A stretch of 64,000 bases of DNA from Butyrivibrio sp. INlla16 (GTDB lineage Bacteria > Bacillota > Clostridia > Lachnospirales > Lachnospiraceae), in assembly GCF_900104155.1 (NCBI RefSeq), contig NZ_FMYB01000024.1:1-64000 (forward strand), given 5' to 3'. The notes below the pieces were generated by a model. It saw only the letters and a program-made list of their open reading frames with translations, had not been told where the DNA came from and did no database searches. A program made the translations under genes and the position numbers. Below are positions 32,886-42,464 of the stretch, piece by piece; positions within the stretch are counted from its first letter, which is position 1, and each line of letters opens with the position of its first letter.

Positions 32886-33761
32886 ATGAATAATATGACT
32901 GTAAAACAGCATTATGTTCCACAGTTTTATTTGAAACATTTTGCTAATAAAGATGGCTTTCTACAGGTTTTCAATATCGAAAAAGGAAAGACTTTTAGCG
33001 CAAGACCGGAAGATATATGCTTCAAAAACAACCTGTACGAAACGAAGTGGCAAAACGAGAATGAGAGGCTTGGTAAATATGTTCTCCATAACCAAATAGA
33101 AAAATACTTTGCATCACGTGAAGCTTTATATGCTGCTCTACAGACAAAGATTATTGCACTTTGTAATGATACTTCCAATAAAGAAGCCTTGATTCTCCGA
33201 GGTGAAGAAGTGGATTTACTGCGAGAATTCTATGCTAATATGCTTCTTCGAAATCCATATACTATGGAAAAACTTGGATTTGACGGTTCTTTAGATGATG
33301 TTTATGAGAACGAAGAAATACAGATATATAGATATCTTGTTGAACAATTGGGATTAGGTGATTTTGATTCTATATTACAGGCATCTTATAAGAAGGGCGT
33401 ATTAACAGATGATTTCCAGGAGTCATATGTTAATGGTGTAGCAAATGATCTAAAAGGATTGTCATTTTGCTTCCTGCATTCTCACGAGACAGGTTTTTTG
33501 ACTACAGATTTTCCAGTATCTTTTGGAATGGATTTGTCTATTGAAGGAAGCAATAAGCTATCAGCATATTTCCCGATTGCGCCAAATCTTGTAGTTCTGT
33601 TCGGAAATTATACTGATTTGAGACGGAGAAAAAACAAGATAGCTGAGATTGATGCTGATATTGTTTACGATTTTAACAAAGACTTTTTAAACGCAAATAA
33701 GGGAAGATATAAGTTTGTATTCGCTCATTCTACAGAAATATTAGATAAGTGTATCGGGTAG
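32886..33761 (+). CDS. DUF4238 domain protein inside the restriction operon
   Basis: This 291-residue protein begins MTVKQHYVPQFYLKHFANKDG (after three residues), the typical DUF4238 opening, with later family segments LLREFYANMLLRNPYT, FCFLHSHETGFLTTDFPV and AYFPIAPNLVVLFG. The family is frequent near defense genes and has been suspected of nuclease activity, but I know no proven reaction. It lies just outside inversion site D and 12 bp before hsdR, so it is part of the same transcript and could be a passenger or an extra effector of the restriction system. Confidence 0.75.
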   Translation: MNNMTVKQHYVPQFYLKHFANKDGFLQVFNIEKGKTFSARPEDICFKNNLYETKWQNENERLGKYVLHNQIEKYFASREALYAALQTKIIALCNDTSNKEALILRGEEVDLLREFYANMLLRNPYTMEKLGFDGSLDDVYENEEIQIYRYLVEQLGLGDFDSILQASYKKGVLTDDFQESYVNGVANDLKGLSFCFLHSHETGFLTTDFPVSFGMDLSIEGSNKLSAYFPIAPNLVVLFGNYTDLRRRKNKIAEIDADIVYDFNKDFLNANKGRYKFVFAHSTEILDKCIG

Positions 33762-33773
33762 GAGGTGGTCGCT

Positions 33774-36700
33774 ATGGCAAAATTCAATGAACATGCGCTT
33801 GAAATGTCCATAATGAAGCTCTTTGAAGAAAAGGGTTATGAATATGTGCCTGGTGAGAATATCATACGAAATTTATCAGAGGTTCTAATCCTTGATGATT
33901 TGAAAAAATATCTTTCAGATAGGTATGATACGGAGGGTATTACTTCAAGTGAGATTGACGGAATTGTCATGTCATTAAAAGCAAACTCTGGTACTTTATA
34001 TGAAGTCAATAAGACTATCTTTACTATGATTCAGGATGGCTTTGTCTTGAACAGAGAGGATAGAAGTCAAAAGGACATATATATTGAACTGCTGGATTAT
34101 GATCACCCGGAAAAAAACATTTTCAAGATAGTTAATCAGTTTGAGATAGAGGGTTATAATTACCAGACTCGTATTCCGGACGGAATAGTATTTGTTAATG
34201 GAATTCCGCTTGTTGTGCTGGAATTTAAGACAGCAATACAGGAAACAACAACCATCATGGATGCCTACACGCAACTTACAGTGCGCTATCAGAGAGATAT
34301 ACCTGATTTATTCAGATATAATGCGTTTGTGGTAATTTGCGATGGTGCTAACAGTAAGTATGGCTCTTTGTTTAGCCCGTATGATTTCTTCTATGCATGG
34401 AGAAAAGTTAATGATGATGATCCTGAGATGGATGGAATCAATTCATTATATACAATGATTGACGGCTTATTTGAGAAGAACCGTTTGCTTGATATTGTAA
34501 AAAACTTTGTCTATTTCCCGGATTCATCGGATTCTAATCTAAAGGTTGTATGCAGGTATCCTCAGTATTTCGCAACAACCAATCTTTATAACAATATAAA
34601 AAAGCATATGAAACCACAAGGTGACGGAAAGGGTGGCACTTATTTCGGCACGACCGGCTGTGGTAAGAGTTATACTATGCTTTTTTTGTCACGTATGCTC
34701 ATGAAGAGCAAATTCTTTGGAAGCCCCACTATATTGTTGATAACAGATAGGACAGACCTTGATGATCAGCTGGCTAAACAGTTTGTTTCATCAAAAAGAT
34801 ATATTGGCGATAACCAGGTAATAAGCATTGATTCCAGGGAGGAACTTCGAAAAGAGCTGCAAGGCAAGCCGAGTGGCGGAGTGTATCTGACAACTATTCA
34901 GAAGTTTACAGAAGACACGCAGCTGCTAACTGATAGATCGAATGTTATCTGCATATCTGATGAGGCACACCGGTCACAGGTGAATCTGGATATGAAGATG
35001 CGAGTGACAGAGAGTGGTGTTAGCAAGACATATGGTTTCGCAAAATACCTTCATGATTCATTGCCAAATGCAACTTATGTAGGTTTTACAGGAACTCCGA
35101 TTGATGCAACATTGGAAGTCTTTGGAGATATAGTAGGTCATCCATATACGATGACAGAGGCAGTAAAAGATGGCATTACTGTAAACCTTGTGTATGAGGG
35201 GAGAGCGGCGAAGGTTACACTGAACGATCAGAAGATGCAAGAAATCGAAGATTATTATGACAAGTGCGCTGAATTAGGATCTTCTGAGGAGCAGATTGAG
35301 GAGAGTAAAAAGGCGGTAGCTAAGTTGGATGCCATAATCGGTGATCCAAACAGACTGGATTTAGTAGCAAAGGATTTTGTAATTCATTATGAGAACAGAG
35401 TTGAAGAAGGCGCATCGGTAGCAGGAAAAGCTTTGTTTGTATGTGCAAATAGGTTCATAGCCTATGATATGTATAGGCGCATTATTGCTTTGCGCCCGGA
35501 GTGGGCAGTAAAAAAGCAATGCGCTGATGGTGTTGAGTTGCCAGAAGATGAACTGCAAAAGCTAAAACCAATAGAAAAAATCTGCATGGTTATGACGCGG
35601 AATAAGGATGATGAGAAAGATCTTTATGACATGCTCGGGACAAAAGAGTACAGGAAGGAACTCGACAGACAGTTTAAGGATATACATTCCAATTTTAAAA
35701 TAGCTATTGTCGTGGATATGTGGCTTACAGGCTTTGATGTACCTCCGCTTGATACGATTTATATTGATAAGCCAATCCAGCAGCATACTCTGATTCAGAC
35801 CATATCACGTGTAAACCGTGTATATGAAGGGAAAGAGAAAGGGTTAATCGTTGACTATATCGGCATTAAAAAGAATATGAACATAGCCCTAAAGAAGTAT
35901 ACGAACTTTGAGAAGGAAGAGCTGGAGGGCATTGAGCAGGCTATTACGATAGTAAAAGATCAGTTGGAAGTGCTTGATCAAATGTTTTATAACTTTAAAA
36001 GTGAGCCTTTCTTTAGCGGAGATCCCCTGGAACAACTCAATTGTCTGAATAGAGCTGTTGAATATGTTCAGATGACAGAAGAACTTGAACAACGTTTCAT
36101 GGCTGGTGTTAAGAGACTGAAGCAGGCTTTCAATCTGTGTAGTACCAGTGAGGAATTCTCTGAGAAAGATGTTGAAAAGGTTCATTTTTATCAAGCTGTT
36201 CGTTCTATTCTATATAAGCTGACAAAGGGTGAAGCACCTGATGCTGCAAGCATGAATGCTAAGGTCAGGAATATGCTAGAAGATGCGATACAGTCTGATG
36301 GCATAGAAGAACTGTTTGAGACAGGAACACGGGTTGATTATGAACTGTTCAGCGATGAGTATATGGCGCGTATTGAAATGATACAATTGCCAAATACCAG
36401 AATTAAGGCACTTCAGCGATTGTTGACATTTGCTATAGAAGAATTTAAGCGTGTCAATAAAATTAAGAGCTTGGAATTTTCTGAGCGCATGAAAAACGTT
36501 GTTGAACTTTATAATAACCGGAGAAGAGACGAGGCGTTCGCAAATGAGGTTCTGGACGATGTGGCGAACCAGCTTGCAGATCTGCTGCATGAACTGAAAA
36601 ATGAGCAGCAATCATTCAAGGATAAAGGTATAGATTATGAGGAAAAGGCCTTTTATGACATCCTTTTGGCTGTTTCTAAGAAGTATGAGTTTGATTATCC

Positions 36701-36917
36701 TGAAGATAAGATGATTGCCTTATCCAAGGAGATAAAGAATGTAGTAGATGATAAGGCGAAATACAAAGATTTTGCTACCAGAGACGATATAAAGGCAGAG
36801 TTACAGGTTGATTTGATCTTGCTTCTCGACAAATATGATTATCCTCCGGTAACTATTGATGATGTCTATAAGGAAGTACTGGAACAGGCAGAGAACTTTA
36901 AGAAGTACGCACAATAA
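33774..36917 (+). CDS. hsdR: type I restriction endonuclease HsdR
   Basis: This 1047-residue motor-nuclease subunit has an N-terminal PD-(D/E)xK nuclease (PDGIVFVNGIPLVVLEFK, near 135-152). The superfamily 2 translocase follows, with Walker A GTTGCGKSYTM near 295, DEAH in CISDEAHRSQ near 395, VGFTGTPID, and the motif VDMWLTGFDVPPLDT. The helical C-terminus binds HsdM/HsdS. It cuts DNA lacking the methylation set by HsdM and the current HsdS. I chose ATG 33774, preceded by GGAGGTGG, over GTG 33765. All motifs look intact. Confidence 0.95.
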   Translation: MAKFNEHALEMSIMKLFEEKGYEYVPGENIIRNLSEVLILDDLKKYLSDRYDTEGITSSEIDGIVMSLKANSGTLYEVNKTIFTMIQDGFVLNREDRSQKDIYIELLDYDHPEKNIFKIVNQFEIEGYNYQTRIPDGIVFVNGIPLVVLEFKTAIQETTTIMDAYTQLTVRYQRDIPDLFRYNAFVVICDGANSKYGSLFSPYDFFYAWRKVNDDDPEMDGINSLYTMIDGLFEKNRLLDIVKNFVYFPDSSDSNLKVVCRYPQYFATTNLYNNIKKHMKPQGDGKGGTYFGTTGCGKSYTMLFLSRMLMKSKFFGSPTILLITDRTDLDDQLAKQFVSSKRYIGDNQVISIDSREELRKELQGKPSGGVYLTTIQKFTEDTQLLTDRSNVICISDEAHRSQVNLDMKMRVTESGVSKTYGFAKYLHDSLPNATYVGFTGTPIDATLEVFGDIVGHPYTMTEAVKDGITVNLVYEGRAAKVTLNDQKMQEIEDYYDKCAELGSSEEQIEESKKAVAKLDAIIGDPNRLDLVAKDFVIHYENRVEEGASVAGKALFVCANRFIAYDMYRRIIALRPEWAVKKQCADGVELPEDELQKLKPIEKICMVMTRNKDDEKDLYDMLGTKEYRKELDRQFKDIHSNFKIAIVVDMWLTGFDVPPLDTIYIDKPIQQHTLIQTISRVNRVYEGKEKGLIVDYIGIKKNMNIALKKYTNFEKEELEGIEQAITIVKDQLEVLDQMFYNFKSEPFFSGDPLEQLNCLNRAVEYVQMTEELEQRFMAGVKRLKQAFNLCSTSEEFSEKDVEKVHFYQAVRSILYKLTKGEAPDAASMNAKVRNMLEDAIQSDGIEELFETGTRVDYELFSDEYMARIEMIQLPNTRIKALQRLLTFAIEEFKRVNKIKSLEFSERMKNVVELYNNRRRDEAFANEVLDDVANQLADLLHELKNEQQSFKDKGIDYEEKAFYDILLAVSKKYEFDYPEDKMIALSKEIKNVVDDKAKYKDFATRDDIKAELQVDLILLLDKYDYPPVTIDDVYKEVLEQAENFKKYAQ

Positions 36918-36929
36918 GGAGCGTGAGCT

Positions 36930-38681
36930 ATGTCAAAGTTAAACATTGATCAGCAGACTATCAAAGAGCTGTTTTCGAACAAAAAATCGGATTTTCTGAT
37001 ACCTGACTATCAGAGACCGTATGCATGGGAAGAAACAGAATGTCAGACATTATGGGATGATATTTTTACTTTTGCATTTCCAGAAAATGATTACAGCCTT
37101 TTTAAGAGTGACGAGGATGAATACTTTCTTGGACCGATTGTTACGTTTAAAAATGCTGACGGAAAGCTTGAAATTATTGATGGACAGCAGAGACTTACAA
37201 CTCTGATGCTGATGCTCCGCGCCTTTTATTCAAAGTTTGGCAACATGAAAGATACGAATTCCATAAGTACAAGCGATGATATTGCCAAGTGTATATGGAA
37301 GACCGATGAATTTGGTAATCCTGATAAGAACAAGCTAAAAATAGATTCTGAAGTTTCATCCGATGATGATAAAGAAGAATTCTTATCTATTCTAAAAAGC
37401 GGCGAGACTGTTGCTGAGCAGAAAAGCAGGTATGCCAAAACTTATCGCTTCTTTCAGGATAAGATAAATGAATTCCTTCAGACTTTTCCTACATATTTTG
37501 CATATCTTCCTACAAGAATACTGAACAACTGCATTTTACTTCCTATAGAGGCAGAGTCACAGGATACAGCACTCAGAATATTCTCTACTTTGAACGATAG
37601 AGGTAAGCCGCTGTCCGATACCGATATTTTCAAGGCGCAGTTTTATAAATTCTACTCAGACATGGGAAGAAAAGACGAATTCATTCAAAGGTGGAAAGAT
37701 CTGGAGACAAAATGCGAGGACATTTTTGCGGCGCCGTCAGGCTCTCCTATGGATGAATTGTTTACGAGATATATGTATTTTGAAAGAGCTAAGCAGGGTA
37801 ATAAGCAGACGACTACCGAAGCTCTCAGAAAATTTTATGAGAAAGACAAGTATGCAATACTCAAAAGGGAAGAGACGTTATCTGATCTTGAGGACTTAGT
37901 TGATTTCTGGAAGTGCATTGTGACACAGGATGATACAGCTTTCTCTGATAGAGTATTAAGGAGACTTGCTGTTCTGAATTATGCTCCTAATGGAATGTGG
38001 ACATATCTCGTGTCAGTATATTTTATGAAAAACAAGAATTCGGAAAAACTTCTTGATGAAAATGATTTTTATGTTTTCCTTGATAGAATTACAGCGTTTA
38101 TATGGACATATGCGGTCATGAGACCAGGAGTAAATGCTCTGAGAACCCCTACATATCCAGCCATGATTGATATAGTAAATGGTAGAACTGTGACTTTTTC
38201 AGATTTTTTGTTCTCTCCAGATGCAGTCAGAAAAATGCTGGAGAATTATGAATTTACAAATCAGAGACCAATTACCAAATCGATGCTGGCATGGTGGGCA
38301 TACAGCGACGATAAACAATCGCTGATTTCTCTTGATACTACCCTCGAAATTGAGCATATATTCTCTAGACAACGTCAGATAAATGAAAAGACTCTTAAGG
38401 ACAAAAATAATTTGGAGTCGCTCGGTAATAAGGCACTCCTTGAAAAAGGAATAAATATAAGAGCATCAGATTACAGATTTGCTGACAAGAGGAAGTATTA
38501 TCTTGGATTTACCAATGATAAAGGTAAAGAAAAGGCTGGAACAAAAGTGTTTGAACTTAACAATATGGCTCAGTCCAAAGACGATTTTCAGGAGACAGAT
38601 ATTATATCTCGCAAAGAGGAAATCTTAAACGGATTCTTACGTTATCTGGATAAGAATCATTTGCTGACCTCGCAGGATTGA
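36930..38681 (+). CDS. GmrSD-type DUF262/DUF1524 restriction protein
   Basis: This 583-residue protein has an N-terminal DUF262 domain with the nucleotide-binding/ParB-like motif IIDGQQRLTTLML near 82-94 and IPDYQRPYAWEETE near 24-37. The C-terminal DUF1524 region has an HNH-type motif (LEIEHIFSRQ near 472, then NLESLGNKALLEKG and KRKYY). This is the architecture of GmrSD and related type IV systems that cut modified phage DNA using nucleotide triphosphates. It starts 12 bp after hsdR with its own AAGGAG, giving a second defense function in the same operon. Confidence 0.88.
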   Translation: MSKLNIDQQTIKELFSNKKSDFLIPDYQRPYAWEETECQTLWDDIFTFAFPENDYSLFKSDEDEYFLGPIVTFKNADGKLEIIDGQQRLTTLMLMLRAFYSKFGNMKDTNSISTSDDIAKCIWKTDEFGNPDKNKLKIDSEVSSDDDKEEFLSILKSGETVAEQKSRYAKTYRFFQDKINEFLQTFPTYFAYLPTRILNNCILLPIEAESQDTALRIFSTLNDRGKPLSDTDIFKAQFYKFYSDMGRKDEFIQRWKDLETKCEDIFAAPSGSPMDELFTRYMYFERAKQGNKQTTTEALRKFYEKDKYAILKREETLSDLEDLVDFWKCIVTQDDTAFSDRVLRRLAVLNYAPNGMWTYLVSVYFMKNKNSEKLLDENDFYVFLDRITAFIWTYAVMRPGVNALRTPTYPAMIDIVNGRTVTFSDFLFSPDAVRKMLENYEFTNQRPITKSMLAWWAYSDDKQSLISLDTTLEIEHIFSRQRQINEKTLKDKNNLESLGNKALLEKGINIRASDYRFADKRKYYLGFTNDKGKEKAGTKVFELNNMAQSKDDFQETDIISRKEEILNGFLRYLDKNHLLTSQD

Positions 38682-38733
38682 TGATGTGGAGAAGCTGGAA
38701 TATAAGCGTATGTAGGAAATAATGAGGATTATT

Positions 38734-39051
38734 ATGGAAGTATCAAAGCATGATTGGAAATTGTATAGAGATAAAGTTCCTGAGTGGCAGGAAGGCTACA
38801 TGGCGAGGCTAAACGCAGAATATATACAGATTCTTCAAAGAACTGACCACGATGCATCTGATAATTTCTGGGAATTGGAAGAACGGCTCAATAAGGATAA
38901 AAAGAACCCGGGAGTCACCATGGAACTTCGTAAAAGTGAAGTTTTCTGGGATATTGCAAGACTAATAAACGATGGCGTAATTACAACTGACGACCTGGAA
39001 GATTTTGGCGATGAGCTGAAGAAAGCAGTAAAGTTGATTTTAAACAGATGA
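38734..39051 (+). CDS. conserved hypothetical small protein
   Basis: This 105-residue acidic, helical protein (MEVSKHDWKLYRDKVPEWQEGYM...) resembles a family common in Lachnospiraceae and usually left uncharacterised (sometimes labelled a transporter, although it has no membrane segment). Distinct segments are FWELEERLNKDKKNPGV and LINDGVITTDDLEDFGDELK. GAGG lies 6 bp before ATG 38734; ATG 38722 is an alternative. It follows the GmrSD gene by 52 bp. Function unknown. Confidence 0.65.
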   Translation: MEVSKHDWKLYRDKVPEWQEGYMARLNAEYIQILQRTDHDASDNFWELEERLNKDKKNPGVTMELRKSEVFWDIARLINDGVITTDDLEDFGDELKKAVKLILNR

Positions 39052-39073
39052 TAAGGCCTGGGAACGCTTTCAG

Positions 39074-39502
39074 ATGTCATCTATAAAAAAGGAAAGTAAC
39101 AAATGCAGGATAAAAACGCTTTTAGGAGAAAAGATATTGAATAACGCAGAACTTGCAGATAAAGTGCACACATCCATGCATAATCAGGTCAGTAAACGCG
39201 GATATGCTGCACCGGTGGATGTGCTGATGGATATCGGAGCACTGGATAAAAAGGAATATGAGAACTGGCGCAATGGGAAGGTGAGGTTTTTGGAAGCCGT
39301 CTGTACCATGAATCTTGGAAAGCTTTCTACTGCGCTTCATGAAATGATGTCATATGCAAGCAAAGCTCATCTTAAGCCTTCACATACTGCATATATGTTC
39401 TGGGGCAAGGGAAAGAAACACGAGCTCAGGTTCAGTAAGAGCGGAAGGTCTGAGATAGAGAAGCAGTATTCTACTCATTATGTCTTGGATAAAAGCAGCT
39501 GA
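39074..39502 (+). CDS. hypothetical protein of a Firmicute family
   Basis: This 142-residue basic protein contains PVDVLMDIGALDKKEYENWRNGKVRFLE and ends with LRFSKSGRSEIEKQYSTHY, both of which recall a recurring uncharacterised clostridial family. No membrane segment or known catalytic motif. The start lacks a clear ribosome binding site, so an internal start is possible. It lies among small cargo genes on the same strand. Function not inferred. Confidence 0.55.
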   Translation: MSSIKKESNKCRIKTLLGEKILNNAELADKVHTSMHNQVSKRGYAAPVDVLMDIGALDKKEYENWRNGKVRFLEAVCTMNLGKLSTALHEMMSYASKAHLKPSHTAYMFWGKGKKHELRFSKSGRSEIEKQYSTHYVLDKSS

Positions 39503-39547
39503 TAATCCGCAGCAGATGTTGGAAGAGCTGTAAAGCTGGAGGTTGTT

Positions 39548-40012
39548 ATGGGCAGATTAAAGGAATTACGGAAATATGTGGATGGCAAACTTAATGAAAT
39601 GCCGGATGCGGATAAGAGAAATAGTGCGATTGCTCACCTTTACGGGGTATCACTTGCTGCAACGATGATAGCAAAGAAGCGCGGGCTTGATCCGGAGATT
39701 GCTTCCATGGCTGCTATGCTCCATGATCTGTATGCATATGAGAGCGGCAGTTATGACGACCATGCCCATAAGGGAGCAGATCTGGCAAGAGATGTTTTGC
39801 AGGAGTTAGGGCTTACAACAGATGAGGAGACAGATATTATCTGTTCTGCCATATACCATCATGATGACAAGTTGGCAGTAGATTCCGCTATGGATGAGTG
39901 CCTGAAAGATGCAGATGTGATCCACCATTGCATGAATGATCTGTCGAAGGAAGTCAAAGACAAGGAAAAGGCAAGATTTGAGAACCTTTGCAAAGAGTTT
40001 GGGATGGATTAA
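39548..40012 (+). CDS. HD-domain phosphohydrolase
   Basis: This 154-residue protein has the metal-binding HD pattern: His in AIAHLYGV near 28, HD in AAMLHDLYAYE near 57-58, His-His in AIYHHDDKLA near 100, and a late Asp in CLKDADVIHH near 120. Proteins of this size are predicted metal-dependent phosphohydrolases acting on nucleotides or similar compounds. ATG 39548 follows GGAGG. The stop overlaps the ATG of the next membrane protein (TAATG), so the two are coupled. The substrate cannot be told. Confidence 0.8.
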   Translation: MGRLKELRKYVDGKLNEMPDADKRNSAIAHLYGVSLAATMIAKKRGLDPEIASMAAMLHDLYAYESGSYDDHAHKGADLARDVLQELGLTTDEETDIICSAIYHHDDKLAVDSAMDECLKDADVIHHCMNDLSKEVKDKEKARFENLCKEFGMD

Positions 40013-40572
40013 TGATGAAACTGTTATTAGCAGGACAGATATCGCTTATCATATGCTGTATTTTTTATCTGATATGGTGGAGAGCAGGATTCTATCCCGG
40101 AGTTACAGTAAGCAGGCTGACTGGCAAGGTGGGGATACTATTTTACCTGACAGCAGTATTTGGATTACCTGGTGTATATCTGTCTATTCGTGGAATAAAC
40201 AGCATAGAGACTGAACATGACCTGATATCAGGTTTCGTGGTAGTAGGTGGTGGAGCCGCTTTGTACGTTATCCTTCTTATCGGAAGCTCGGCAATCCTGC
40301 ATAGACAGGTTACTACTGAACTTTTGCTGATTGTCTGCTGGACTATGCTTGAAGTGATGGCTGTACAGAAAGTCTTTTCTGCAGGAATGATTGGGTGGAT
40401 ACAACTTGTTGTAATGTTTATCATCATAGCTGTGGCTGCTGTGCTAAGTCTGGTATTCTATCTGACTTATTACAATGTAGAGCCAATGCGAGGGTTCGTC
40501 TATGGGATGATTCCGCTTATCACAGAGGCACTTACCATGGCAGTATTTGTAGCTATGTTGAGAGTGAGGTAG
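40012..40572 (+). CDS. small polytopic membrane protein
   Basis: About 186 residues with five or six membrane helices (near 5-22, 42-60, 77-95, 102-120, 125-150, 160-182). Starts at ATG 40012, overlapping the HD gene stop, or ATG 40015. No family recognised. The coupling to an HD hydrolase suggests shared expression, nothing more. Confidence 0.6.
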   Translation: MMKLLLAGQISLIICCIFYLIWWRAGFYPGVTVSRLTGKVGILFYLTAVFGLPGVYLSIRGINSIETEHDLISGFVVVGGGAALYVILLIGSSAILHRQVTTELLLIVCWTMLEVMAVQKVFSAGMIGWIQLVVMFIIIAVAAVLSLVFYLTYYNVEPMRGFVYGMIPLITEALTMAVFVAMLRVR

Positions 40573-40576
40573 CACA

Positions 40577-40654
40577 ATGTTTCTGGCGGCTTATGAAAAA
40601 GCACAGATAGAAAGCATTAGTGATGTAAAGAGAAGGTTGGAAGAATGTTTCTGA
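40577..40654 (+). CDS. possible 25-residue peptide
   Basis: A short frame (MFLAAYEKAQIESISDVKRRLEECF) runs between the membrane protein and the zinc-ribbon gene and overlaps the latter's start by 10 bp. It has no convincing ribosome binding site. It may be a coupling peptide or chance. Confidence 0.25.
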   Translation: MFLAAYEKAQIESISDVKRRLEECF

Positions 40655-41037
40655 TAATGGGAATTGAAGATGGCAGCAAAGAACTGGGCTTTGATCAGCT
40701 GATCATATGTAAGTGTTGCGGCAGATACGGTCATATGCACGTCTATATGTATTACACCTACTTCATGCTCTTCTTCATACCCATCTTCAAGTGGAATAAG
40801 CGGTATGTTGCAGTGATGGACTGTTGTGGTGCTTCCTGCGAATTGGATTCGGAGACTGGAAAAGCCATTGCGAACGGTAGCATCACATATCTTGATCCTG
40901 ACAGGATGAATTTTTCCGGAGGGGGTCATAGCAGTAGTTACGGATACGGCAGCACACATAAAGTCTGCAGGAATTGCGGATATTCGACAGATGAGGATTT
41001 TGAATTCTGCCCTAAGTGTGGCAGACGTTTTGACTGA
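40645..41037 (+). CDS. zinc-ribbon membrane-associated protein
   Basis: This 130-residue protein has an N-terminal CKCCG pair, a hydrophobic stretch (MYYTYFMLFFIPIFKW near 40-55), a CCGASC segment, and a C-terminal zinc ribbon KVCRNCGYSTDEDFEFCPKCGRRFD with two CxxC pairs. It resembles small zinc-ribbon proteins of the zinc_ribbon_2 type that have one membrane segment. The start could also be ATG 40657. Function unknown; probably binds one or two zinc ions. Confidence 0.65.
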   Translation: MFLIMGIEDGSKELGFDQLIICKCCGRYGHMHVYMYYTYFMLFFIPIFKWNKRYVAVMDCCGASCELDSETGKAIANGSITYLDPDRMNFSGGGHSSSYGYGSTHKVCRNCGYSTDEDFEFCPKCGRRFD

Positions 41038-41055
41038 TACTGGGAGGAGCGCATA

Positions 41056-41628
41056 ATGGAAAAGCTGACAATAGAAGAAGCCAGGAGGCTTAACGATACG
41101 ATGGTCACAGAAGAACACCTGAAACTCCATGCTGCAAATGTGGCTGCATGCATGGGCGCTATGGCACAGCACTTTTGCGAGGATAAGGAACACTGGGAAG
41201 CAGTTGGATACCTTCATGATTACGATTATGAGAAATATCCTGAAGAACACTTGGCACATACCAAGGAACCACTCAAAGCAGCAGGAGTTCCTGAAGGCGA
41301 TATCAGAGCAATCATGAGTCATGGATATGGTATTTGCACTGATGTAGAGCCAGTTTCTGATATGGAAAAGAGTCTTTTCACAGTTGATGAGCTGAGTGGA
41401 ATCATTCAGGCTGCAGCTCGTATGAGACCAAATGGTATCACAGATATGGAAGTAAAGAGCTTTATGAAGAAGTGGAAGGATAAGCGTTTCGCAGCTAAGT
41501 GTGACCGTCCACTTATCCTCAAGGGATGTGAGATGCTTGGCATGGATATAAAGGATGTGTCAGAGATATGCATCACTGGAATGAAGGAACACGCAGAAGA
41601 ACTTCAGCTGACAGGAACAGGAGAATGA
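41056..41628 (+). CDS. HD-domain hydrolase
   Basis: This 190-residue protein has His in EEHLKLHAANVAA near 21-25, HD in VGYLHDYDYEKYP near 53-54, His in EEHLAHT near 63-66 and His in IMSHGYG near 87. This is the pattern of small HD hydrolases often annotated as HDIG-like proteins. ATG 41056 follows GGGAGG. It is the second HD protein in this cargo run. The substrate is unknown, probably a phosphorylated metabolite. Confidence 0.8.
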   Translation: MEKLTIEEARRLNDTMVTEEHLKLHAANVAACMGAMAQHFCEDKEHWEAVGYLHDYDYEKYPEEHLAHTKEPLKAAGVPEGDIRAIMSHGYGICTDVEPVSDMEKSLFTVDELSGIIQAAARMRPNGITDMEVKSFMKKWKDKRFAAKCDRPLILKGCEMLGMDIKDVSEICITGMKEHAEELQLTGTGE

Positions 41629-41637
41629 GCAGGACAA

Positions 41638-42357
41638 GTGAATAATCTCATTTTACAAGGTTTTCAGATTAACTGGAATAAAATAGACCCAAGAAGCTAC
41701 CTGCGAAATATAGAGGCAATCAATGGTCTTGATCAATTTGAATTTAATGCGCCGGTAACTTTTTTGGTTGGTGAGAACGGAACCGGGAAGTCTACGCTGA
41801 TAGAAGCTATAGCAGTTGCATATGGTTTTAACCCGGAAGGTGGAACGAGGAATTACAGCTTTTCTACATATGATGATTATTCCGAACTGCATAGTGCTAT
41901 TCGTTTGATGCGTGGCTTTAATAAGCCTGGATGGGGATACTTCCTTAGAGCAGAGAGCTTTTATAATGTCGCAACTAAAGAAGAGGAATATGCCAGAGAA
42001 GGTGGAGTATTAAGCGATGAGCTTCATTACAAGTCTCATGGAGAATCATTTCTGACTATTGCACAGGAACATTTTAAATCTCAGGGTTTTTATATCCTTG
42101 ATGAGCCGGAGGCAGCGCTTTCACCGCAGCGACAGCTCACTCTTTTGCTGGAGATATATAATTGTGCCAGAGAGGATTCACAGTTTATTATAGTATCGCA
42201 TTCGCCGATATTACTGGGACTTCCCGGAGCTGATATCTTTTCTATGGATGACGGTCTGATACATAAGTGTGAATACGAGGATACAGACAGTTATCAGATA
42301 ACGAAGCTCTTCATCAATGACCGGGAGGCGTTACTGCATAGATTGTTACAGGAATAG
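41638..42357 (+). CDS. small AAA/ABC-type ATPase
   Basis: This 239-residue ATPase has Walker A FLVGENGTGKSTLIEA near 43-58, an ABC-like signature SHGESFLTI near 133, Walker B GFYILDEPEAALSP near 150-163, and a switch His in FIIVSHSPILL. It is a minimal AAA_21-like ATPase without coiled coil or TOPRIM nuclease, thus not an OLD protein. The GTG start at 41638 follows GAGCAGGA weakly. Such proteins are common on mobile elements; no partner nuclease is next to it, so a defense role is not supported. Confidence 0.78.
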   Translation: MNNLILQGFQINWNKIDPRSYLRNIEAINGLDQFEFNAPVTFLVGENGTGKSTLIEAIAVAYGFNPEGGTRNYSFSTYDDYSELHSAIRLMRGFNKPGWGYFLRAESFYNVATKEEEYAREGGVLSDELHYKSHGESFLTIAQEHFKSQGFYILDEPEAALSPQRQLTLLLEIYNCAREDSQFIIVSHSPILLGLPGADIFSMDDGLIHKCEYEDTDSYQITKLFINDREALLHRLLQE

Positions 42358-42369
42358 AAAGAGTTGCAT

Positions 42370-42462
42370 TTGACAAGTGTATGGAGAGAAGAGCACGAAG
42401 AGGCAAGCGAAGCTGCGGGCGCAGCGTATAATATGATGCTTTATAGAGAGTTTGAGGATTAG
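42370..42462 (+). CDS. possible 30-residue peptide
   Basis: TTG 42370 opens a 30-codon frame (MTSVWREEHEEASEAAGAAY then NMMLYREFED) ending 2 bp before the next gene. AAAGAG lies 7 bp upstream. The composition is protein-like (helical, acidic), but there is no known homologue in my memory. Confidence 0.3.
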   Translation: MTSVWREEHEEASEAAGAAYNMMLYREFED

Positions 42463-42464
42463 CA

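Noticed and set aside
41638..42357. AAA ATPase as part of an OLD/Gabija-like defense pair
   Set aside because: No TOPRIM domain in the protein and no UvrD-like or other nuclease gene adjacent.
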